Shown one piece after another: positions 1 through 4,265 of a stretch of DNA of 9,061 bases. This DNA comes from Verrucomicrobia bacterium UBA1629 (GTDB lineage: Bacteria > Verrucomicrobiota > Kiritimatiellia > RFP12 > UBA1067), in assembly GCA_002321305.1 (NCBI GenBank), contig DCMF01000014.1, positions 1 through 9,061 of the forward strand, read 5' to 3'. Below the pieces are notes generated by a model. The model was not told where the DNA came from. It saw only the letters and a list, made by a program, of their open reading frames with translations, and searched no databases. Made by a program: the position numbers and the translations under genes. Position 1 is the first letter of the stretch, and every line of letters begins with the position of its first letter.

Positions 1-34
1 TTTTGATCTCACCCCGACACATTCGGAAACGCGC

Positions 35-62
35 TTGACTTTTCTGGATTTTTTGCTACAAT
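35..62 (+). promoter_or_regulatory. Sigma70-type promoter of the PHFH gene pair
   Basis: TTGACT (35-40) and TACAAT (57-62) are separated by 16 bases. The -10 box is preceded by TGC (54-56), giving an extended -10. The expected start of transcription near 69 would leave a leader of about 28 bases before the ATG at 97. The match to the consensus is seen directly; activity is inferred. It is the only good promoter before the two + strand genes. Confidence 0.6.
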
Positions 63-96
63 TATTGCATAATATGACAATCGAAGGACAAAGCAT

Positions 97-546
97 ATGG
101 AAATGGCAGAGGAACAGCAAAAGCAGTGGATCAGGAATATGGCGGACTCGATGCGAAAGCAGGACGAGCTCGAGAACGGGCTGCTTTGCGAAATGGCGAA
201 GGTAGCCGACTTCAACGGTTATCGGCTAGTCATCTGGACCAATGACGAGGGTGAGATTCCCCATTTTCACATCATGACAGGCAAGAACCCAAATAATCCC
301 GAATTTGATTCTTGCATCAAGTTTAATGTTTCCGAATATTATCCACATGGTGGAAAGCACACTGACAAGTTGCCGCACAACCAGCTGAAGAACCTTATCG
401 GGTTGCTGAACTCACAGGATCCGTACACATCCGATACCGTGTGGAAGATCCTGCTGGCTGAATGGAACAGAAATGACAACAGGGTCAAGATTCCAATGGA
501 CACCCCGATGCCGGACTACAGGCACATAGTGTATCCGTCAAAATAA
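97..546 (+). CDS. Hypothetical protein, PHFH-motif family, paralog 1 (149 aa)
   Basis: The function is not recognised. The ATG at 97 has AAGGA at 84-88 with an 8-base spacer, which supports this start. There is no signal peptide or membrane segment, so the protein is probably cytoplasmic. The first ~35 residues are charged and helix-like. A compact domain follows: a strand (YRLVIWTN, 42-49), PHFHI at 55-59, DSCIKF at 71-76, YYPHG at 81-85, an Asp-Lys-Leu at 90-92, and a C-terminal signature with EWN at 122-124 and PMPDY at 137-141. The same landmarks recur in the same order in the next gene, so the two are divergent paralogs. The strand followed by P-H-F-H and a later Trp-containing helix recalls DUF4160, a small family often found near toxin-antitoxin loci, but this is a resemblance and not an assignment. 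The gene is visibly lower in G+C than the right half of the window, which suggests horizontal acquisition. Confidence 0.88.
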   Translation: MEMAEEQQKQWIRNMADSMRKQDELENGLLCEMAKVADFNGYRLVIWTNDEGEIPHFHIMTGKNPNNPEFDSCIKFNVSEYYPHGGKHTDKLPHNQLKNLIGLLNSQDPYTSDTVWKILLAEWNRNDNRVKIPMDTPMPDYRHIVYPSK

Positions 547-600
547 TGCTATCTTAAACCCTTCGGATAGACTCCTGAGTATAGTTCCCAAAACATAAGC

Positions 601-607
601 GAGGTGA
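601..607 (+). promoter_or_regulatory. Ribosome binding site deciding the start of paralog 2
   Basis: GAGGTGA is an extended match to the 16S rRNA 3' end. Its GAGG core (601-604) lies five bases before the ATG at 610. The possible GTG start at 604 falls inside this site and is therefore unlikely; the ATG at 625 is further from the site than usual. Confidence 0.65.
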
Positions 608-609
608 TC

Positions 610-1164
610 ATGAAAGAAGACGTGATGAAGGAATACACAAGCCACTGGGCGTCCCTGTGCGAAAGCGAAGTGAACGATTCTGTCATTCACGAAAGTGAAA
701 TGGATGACGGGACAACCATAGGTTCGTTTGTCGTCGGGGACATTGTTTCCGAGATGGGGGAAATAGGGAAGCCCGGAACATCTGGGAAATACTATGTCTA
801 CATCCGTTCAAACGAAGGGACGGTTCCACATTTTCACGTCTTTGACGAAGATGGAAGGAACCGAAAGGAAAGGGATAAGGGCAAGGGATTTCACACTTGC
901 GTAGAGATCAGGTGCAACGCCTACTTCAAGCACGGACCTTATGTCGACAACCTGTCCAGAAAAATGAGGATTGCGCTCAATGCCTTCATGAGCCAAATAC
1001 GTTCGGAGGCACAATACAGCTCTGGCGTCGGAAAGAGCAACTACGTGTATACAATAGAGCAGTGGAACGACAACAACGCACAGGACAGGAAGCCTCCGAA
1101 ATGGGTTGACCCAAGGACCGCCCAGCAACCAAATTATTCCACGCTCACCGACAACATGAAGTGA
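610..1164 (+). CDS. Hypothetical protein, PHFH-motif family, paralog 2 (184 aa)
   Basis: The function is not recognised. The ATG at 610 is chosen because of the Shine-Dalgarno site just before it. The N-terminal ~58 residues are acidic and have no counterpart in paralog 1. The shared domain then follows: strand YYVYIRSN (61-68), PHFHV (73-77), FHTCVEI (94-100), YFKHG (105-109), Asp-Asn-Leu (113-115), EQWNDNN (150-156) and QQPNY (172-176). Conservation of the His pair, the Cys, the HG and the Trp-Asn between two otherwise diverged proteins suggests a binding or active site, but no enzyme family is recognised. No export signal is seen. The gene lies 63 bases after paralog 1 on the same strand with no clear terminator between, so co-transcription from the promoter at 35-62 is likely; a TATAGT at 580-585 is a weak candidate for an internal -10. 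A REP-like palindrome begins 12 bases after the stop codon. Confidence 0.87.
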   Translation: MKEDVMKEYTSHWASLCESEVNDSVIHESEMDDGTTIGSFVVGDIVSEMGEIGKPGTSGKYYVYIRSNEGTVPHFHVFDEDGRNRKERDKGKGFHTCVEIRCNAYFKHGPYVDNLSRKMRIALNAFMSQIRSEAQYSSGVGKSNYVYTIEQWNDNNAQDRKPPKWVDPRTAQQPNYSTLTDNMK

Positions 1165-1175
1165 AATGGAGGCGC

Positions 1176-1189
1176 GGGGACAGACCCCC
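1176..1189. repeat. REP-like palindrome A1
   Basis: GGGGACAGACCCCC is an imperfect inverted repeat that could form a GGGG/CCCC hairpin. It matches palindrome B1 at 2728-2746. It lies 12 bases beyond the stop codon of paralog 2 and could act as a weak transcript end or stabiliser; no T-run follows it, so it is not a classical intrinsic terminator. Confidence 0.65.
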
Positions 1190-1355
1190 ACGGTTTCAGA
1201 ATTTTCCGCACAGAGTTCTCATTTCGCATAACGCAACCGCTTCGCGGGGCCAAAAGAGCATTGCTGAAGAGGCACGTCGTGATCCGGGCGTCCGCCTCTT
1301 GCGCCCATCTTTTGCAAATTCCAACGCAAAGTCCCCAAAGCAAGAGATTTCAAAA

Positions 1356-1370
1356 TTAGGTCAGACCTAA
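1356..1370. repeat. REP-like palindrome A2
   Basis: TTAGGTC and GACCTAA are perfect 7-base arms around one A; as a hairpin this gives six base pairs and a CAG loop. The element and its flanks (CAAAA before, ATTTGTAATCCG after) are identical in palindrome B2. GGTCTGACC-type sequences of this kind are common in REP elements associated with RAYT (Y1 REP-associated tyrosine) transposases; the link to a RAYT here is inference, since no transposase gene is in the window. Confidence 0.7.
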
Positions 1371-1413
1371 ATTTGTAATCCGCGACTCGACACCTCTTCC
1401 GTACAGTCAACAC

Positions 1414-1468
1414 TTGACGCAAAGGTCGCAAAGGCATTGACGCAAAGGCCGCAAAGGTTGACGCAATG
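1414..1468. repeat. Short tandem TTGACGCAAAGG-type repeats, copy A
   Basis: TTGACGCAAAGG occurs at 1414-1425 and 1437-1448, each followed by a second (T/C)CGCAAAGG. A shortened TTGACGCAA follows at 1458-1466. A similar but differently mutated series is in copy B (2929-2983). It lies between palindrome A2 and the fic 3' remnant. TTGAC could be mistaken for -35 boxes, but no matching -10 was seen. Confidence 0.6.
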
Positions 1469-1484
1469 TGCAGAAATCATTCTA

Positions 1485-1618
1485 TCAGACCGCTTCCCAA
1501 TGGCCGCCCTTGTCCGGGCCGATGCGGCGGAGACGGCCCGCGCCCTTCAGGTTGTCGATGTGCTTCTGAACCGTACTCCGCGCAATCCCCAACGCCGCGA
1601 CAAGCCCCGTCTGCGACA
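1485..1618 (-). pseudogene. Truncated 3' remnant of a fic gene (wHTH tail only)
   Basis: On the minus strand this encodes about 44 residues ending ...GRLRRIGPDKGGHWEAV and a TGA stop at 1487-1485. They match the C-terminal winged-helix tail of the fic pseudogene at 3000-4051, with three nucleotide differences, all changing an amino acid (Leu/Met, His/Tyr, Thr/Ala). No start codon or Fic domain is attached. Homology stops near 1618, eight bases beyond the GDPD stop codon (1629-1627). It is a gene fragment created by duplication or rearrangement; expression as a protein is not expected. Confidence 0.9.
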
Positions 1619-1626
1619 AATTCGCG

Positions 1627-2595
1627 TCAGGAGTCCTTCGGCGTCTTCCAGTCGCCTCGGCGGATCTCGTCGATGACTTCGAAAAGCGTTTCGGGATAGT
1701 CCGTCGTGAAGTTGTCGAACCCGAGATCCCACATCTTCCGGTAGACGTCCTTGTTCGCGCCCTCCGTCCAGGTCATGCCATTGGCCACCACGCCGTGCTT
1801 ATGGAGCAGGGCGATGGCACGGCGGACGAACGCCGTAGACGGATTGAACACGTCGGCCTTCGACAAGTCCGTCCGCAGGTGAATCTGAACCTGGTCAATG
1901 CCGTCGAATCCGGTCGCGGACATTTCGTCGAGCTGCTTCTGGACGTAGGCCTCGGCGCGGGCGGTCTCCTCGGACGAGTTGTCCCTCGGCCAGGCCCCCA
2001 GCCACACCATCGAGCGACCTTTCGGCGCAAGGGCGCGCCAGCGCGGGATGAGCCGCCAGTTGGGGGAGCAGTAGTAGACCTGCTCGATCACGCCGAACCG
2101 GTTCGCGAGTTCCGCGATCCGTTCGGGCGGCGCGCCCTTCTCGTCCACGTAGAGCAGCCGTTCGGGATGGCCCTTCATCGCGGCGAAGACGCTCTCCATC
2201 GTGGCGATGCGCGTCGTCGCGTATTGCGCGCCCAGGTACGAGCCGGTGTCAACGTCGCGGATCTCGTCCCACGTCAAGTCCCAGACCTTCCGCTCCGCAA
2301 GCGAAGCTGGGATGCCGCGCCCGATGCGCTTGAGGTTGTCGTCGTGCATCGCGATCGCCACACCGTCCTTCGTCAGCCGCGCATCGGCTTCGGGCGCGAG
2401 GCCATGCCCCCAGCACCAGAGGAACGTCTCCAGCGAATTGTCGGGACGCGACCGGCTGCCGCCGCCGCGATGAACCTGACAGCGGAAAAGTCCCTGCTCG
2501 CGCGGGATCGGCGACGGCTTCGGCCATTCGGCGGCCAGCGTCGCCGAAAGCGACAGCGACAGAACGCCCAGAAGCATGCCTTGCGATTTCTTCAT
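1627..2595 (-). CDS. Secreted glycerophosphodiester phosphodiesterase (GDPD family, 322 aa)
   Basis: Members hydrolyse glycerophosphodiesters to sn-glycerol-3-phosphate and an alcohol, using a metal-dependent TIM barrel. The ATG at 2595 is preferred over an upstream in-frame start at 2676 because AAGGAG stands just before it and because it begins a clear signal peptide (MKKSQGMLLGVLSLSLSATLAA, two short blocks: MKK charge, then residues 7-22 hydrophobic). The mature enzyme should be outside the cytoplasm. Catalytic landmarks are visible: His42-Arg43 (HRGG), Asn53 in the DNSLETF helix, Glu69-x-Asp71 followed by TKDG, His84-Asp85 (MHDDNLKRIG), DEKG at 151-154, and the terminal barrel motif GFDNFTTDYPE (292-302). 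Length is normal and no key residue is missing. The gene has its own promoter at 2641-2669. It lies between two direct repeats carrying fic 3' ends, with a fic stump starting eight bases after its stop. Its natural substrate is not shown by the sequence; phospholipid head groups or teichoic-like polymers are possibilities. Confidence 0.93.
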   Translation of the reverse strand: MKKSQGMLLGVLSLSLSATLAAEWPKPSPIPREQGLFRCQVHRGGGSRSRPDNSLETFLWCWGHGLAPEADARLTKDGVAIAMHDDNLKRIGRGIPASLAERKVWDLTWDEIRDVDTGSYLGAQYATTRIATMESVFAAMKGHPERLLYVDEKGAPPERIAELANRFGVIEQVYYCSPNWRLIPRWRALAPKGRSMVWLGAWPRDNSSEETARAEAYVQKQLDEMSATGFDGIDQVQIHLRTDLSKADVFNPSTAFVRRAIALLHKHGVVANGMTWTEGANKDVYRKMWDLGFDNFTTDYPETLFEVIDEIRRGDWKTPKDS

Positions 2596-2599
2596 TGCT

Positions 2600-2605
2600 C
2601 TCCTT
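2600..2605 (-). promoter_or_regulatory. Ribosome binding site deciding the GDPD start
   Basis: AAGGAG on the minus strand, four bases before the ATG at 2595. The upstream in-frame start at 2676 has no such site and would lie upstream of the predicted promoter. Confidence 0.7.
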
Positions 2606-2640
2606 ACTCGTGCTTCGCTTCCAATCTTGGAATTTTCGGT

Positions 2641-2669
2641 ATTATAGCACACCGCCATCGTGACGGCAA
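2641..2669 (-). promoter_or_regulatory. Promoter of the GDPD gene
   Basis: Minus strand: TTGCCG (2669-2664), a 17-base spacer, then a perfect TATAAT (2646-2641) preceded by TGC, an extended -10. Transcription would begin near 2634, giving a leader of about 40 bases before the ATG at 2595. The boxes are seen; activity is inferred. Confidence 0.65.
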
Positions 2670-2727
2670 CGGTCAATTTTCGGCAATCATGTCACGATGC
2701 AAGCAAAAGGACAATTTGCGCGGGAGG

Positions 2728-2746
2728 CGTGGGGACAGTCCCCACG
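2728..2746. repeat. REP-like palindrome B1
   Basis: CGTGGGGAC and GTCCCCACG are perfect 9-base arms around a single A. Folded as a hairpin this gives eight base pairs with a CAG loop, the same loop as in palindromes A2 and B2. It is the intact version of the imperfect A1. Confidence 0.75.
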
Positions 2747-2877
2747 GCTTCAGAATTTTCCGCATCATGTTCTCATTCGGCAAGACTGTATCAAACCCTC
2801 TCCATGACCTCTGCGCCTTTCTTGCGCCATCCGTTGCAGATTTCAACGCAACGGCCGCGAAGCAAGAGATTTCAAAA

Positions 2878-2892
2878 TTAGGTCAGACCTAA
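2878..2892. repeat. REP-like palindrome B2
   Basis: TTAGGTC-A-GACCTAA, identical to A2 including flanking bases. Together with B1, about 130 bases away, it forms a pair of hairpins, an arrangement typical of REP doublets. Confidence 0.7.
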
Positions 2893-2928
2893 ATTTGTAA
2901 TCCGACACCTCTTCTGCACAGTCAACAC

Positions 2929-2983
2929 TTGACGCAAAGGTTGCGAAGGTTGACACAAAGACACGCAAGGGATTGACGCAACG
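2929..2983. repeat. Short tandem TTGACGCAAAGG-type repeats, copy B
   Basis: TTGACGCAAAGG at 2929-2940 is followed by degenerate TTGACACAAAG at 2950-2960 and TTGACGCAA from 2974. Compared with copy A the units are more degenerate and carry small insertions, so the short repeats vary faster than the flanking palindrome and fic sequences. Confidence 0.55.
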
Positions 2984-2999
2984 TGCGGAAATCATTCTG

Positions 3000-4051
3000 T
3001 CAGACCGCTTCCCAATGGCCGCCCTTGTCCGGGCCGATGCGGCGGAGACGGCCCGCGCCCTTCATGTTGTCGATGTACTTCTGAACCGTACTCCGCGCAA
3101 TCCCCAACGCCGCGACAAGCCCCGCCTGCGACAGGTGCGGATGGTCTTTCAGCAATTGCCACAGGCGCTCGGAGGTTTTCTGACCGCCTTTTTCTGGCCG
3201 CCTTTCGGTCTCGGCGCGTCCTGCCTTCAGCGTTGCCTCCTGTGTCTGGCTGAGACCGATCCGCAAGTAGCGGCTTTTCAGCTCGTTGTCTTCGCCCAAG
3301 AGCAGGTTTCTGAAGAATCGCTCCAGCGGCGCGTCTGTCTTGGCAATCCCCTTCAGCGGATTCTCATGGCACGCCCGCACCAGCGCATTCCGAAAATACC
3401 AGGAATTCTCCCTGAACGCATTGTTCGCCACGGGATACCCAAGCGATTTCAGGTATTTGACGGCGAACACCGCCATCGTGCGGGTGTTGCCCTCGCGGAG
3501 CGGATTCGTTGCAAGCTTGTCTGCCGAGCGTAAGAGAACTCACGCTCGCGGTCAAAGGCATAGTCCAGGCTCGACGCAATCGTCTTCCAGTCGCCGTACG
3601 TCACCGAATCGTCCTTGAGCACCCATTCGCGCTTGCGGATGTTGACGTCGCGGAACCTGCCCGCGCCCTTGAGGACGTTCTCGAAGACAAGGCCATGAAG
3701 CGCGGCAAAATACGAAGGCGACAGGTCGAAACCCTCGTCGTTGATTACCTCAATGATGCACGCGGCAACCTTGTCCGCTTCTCGCGACTCTTCGGGAAGT
3801 TCGCGCCCGGCTTTCGTCTCATAGTAGTCATCGACGAGGTCACGCGCCCTGTCGGCGGAGATGTCGCCGTCGATGTGACGACTCGCGATTTCGTAGAGAT
3901 ACGCCGAGGGCCTGAGGCCGTCCACCGCCTACAGGCCAATGGCCGTCGCCCAGGCCTCCGCACGCGCCCGCCGTCCCGGCTCCTTCGCTTCCAGATAGCC
4001 GTCGAACTCGCGCTTCAAGTCAAAGAAGTCTCCCTCGCGTTGGCTGTCCAT
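3000..4051 (-). pseudogene. Fic family protein gene, inactivated by nonsense and frameshift
   Basis: Fic proteins transfer AMP or a related group from a nucleotide to a target protein, using a loop HxFx(D/E)GN(G/x)R. Reading starts at ATG 4051, with a GGGGGAG site before it and a TATAAT further upstream. Forty codons end ...WATAIGL, then a TAG at 3931-3929 interrupts; the same frame continues at once with AVDGLRPSAYLYEI, so this looks like CAG changed to TAG. That frame covers the Fic N-terminal half (for example HGLVFENVLKGAGRFR, VLKDDSVTYGDWK) as far as EREFSYA near 3527. The remainder is in another frame: NPLREGNTRT at 3506-3477, then AVKYLKSLGY, ENSWYFRNALVRA, FFRNLLLGE and a C-terminal winged helix (LSQAGLVAALGIARSTVQKY) ending at 3000. 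The catalytic His is Asn here, and roughly 20 residues normally found before the loop appear to be missing, so a deletion probably caused the frameshift. A GTG at 3925 could restart translation of the N-terminal half only. No AMP-transferase activity is expected. Confidence 0.9.
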
Positions 4052-4265
4052 GTTCGCTCCCCCAAAGGCTTTTCGGCGTATTATACCATATCAGCGAACA
4101 CATCGCTCACGGACACCGCCTACACGCCGCCGACGTACAGGAGGTCGCGCTCCGTTCCGCGCAAACACCTGAGACAACGCCGAATCAAGGCTTCGAGAGA
4201 AAGCGCAAAGTCCTCTGCGCCCTCTTTTCGGACGAACGTCTGCCGTCTCTGCCGCGAAGCCCTCG
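4052..4265. other. Noncoding gap between hydrolase operon and fic pseudogene
   Basis: Apart from the fic -10 box, no intrinsic terminator is recognisable. On the minus strand a 49-codon open frame begins with a GTG (4269-4267) that overlaps the stop codon of the GH gene (GTGA) and ends at 4120. Its product would contain ALSLEALIRRCLRCLRGTERD. There is no homology that I recognise and no separate ribosome site, so it is described here without being called a gene. Confidence 0.4.
4080..4085 (-). promoter_or_regulatory. Extended -10 box of the fic pseudogene
   Basis: Minus-strand TATAAT preceded by TGG (TGnTATAAT), 28 bases before the ATG at 4051. No good -35 box stands 16-18 bases upstream (GAGCGA at 17). 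The former fic gene therefore had its own promoter and did not depend on the upstream hydrolase operon. Confidence 0.5.

Larger units (their letters stand above)
1168..1618. repeat. Direct repeat copy A: REP-like region plus fic 3' end
   Basis: This stretch matches 2723-3133 in the same orientation. Strongly matched blocks are the sequence around the first palindrome (to about 1209), the block from AAGCAAGAGATTTCAAAATT through the second palindrome to about 1429, and the fic 3' end (1485-1618, about 97% identical by eye). The interior (about 1210-1335) has diverged and contains a separate inverted repeat, AAGAGGC at 1267-1273 with GCCTCTT at 1294-1300. The copy starts three bases after the stop of paralog 2 and ends 8 bases from the GDPD stop. 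No gene is supported between 1165 and 1484. Confidence 0.9.
2723..3133. repeat. Direct repeat copy B: REP-like region plus fic 3' end
   Basis: Matches copy A (1168-1618) in the same orientation. The offset between copies is 1515 bases over the fic part, 1522 at the second palindrome and about 1555 at the first, so insertions or deletions have accumulated in the noncoding interior. Here the homology runs into a nearly complete fic pseudogene, which makes B the parent-like arrangement and A the partial copy. No gene is supported between 2677 and 2999. Confidence 0.9.

Noticed and set aside
547..570. Hairpin CTATC...GATAG after paralog 1 as a terminator
   Set aside because: Only five base pairs with a long loop and no T-run; too weak to separate the two paralogs transcriptionally.
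1414..1468. CRISPR-like array
   Set aside because: Units are short, imperfect and almost contiguous, with no regular unique spacers and no cas genes.
1437..1699. Small + strand frames inside repeat A and the fic remnant
   Set aside because: They consist of repeat sequence and the antisense of the fic tail, and the nearest starts lack ribosome sites.
1795..2892. A 365-codon + strand frame opposite the GDPD gene and through repeat B
   Set aside because: It is antisense to conserved GDPD motifs, and its end runs through REP-like sequence. The composition is Arg-rich, as expected of a shadow frame.
1168..3133. Direct repeats as attachment sites of an integrated element
   Set aside because: The repeats are long, include coding sequence, and enclose a single metabolic gene with no integrase, excisionase or tRNA nearby.
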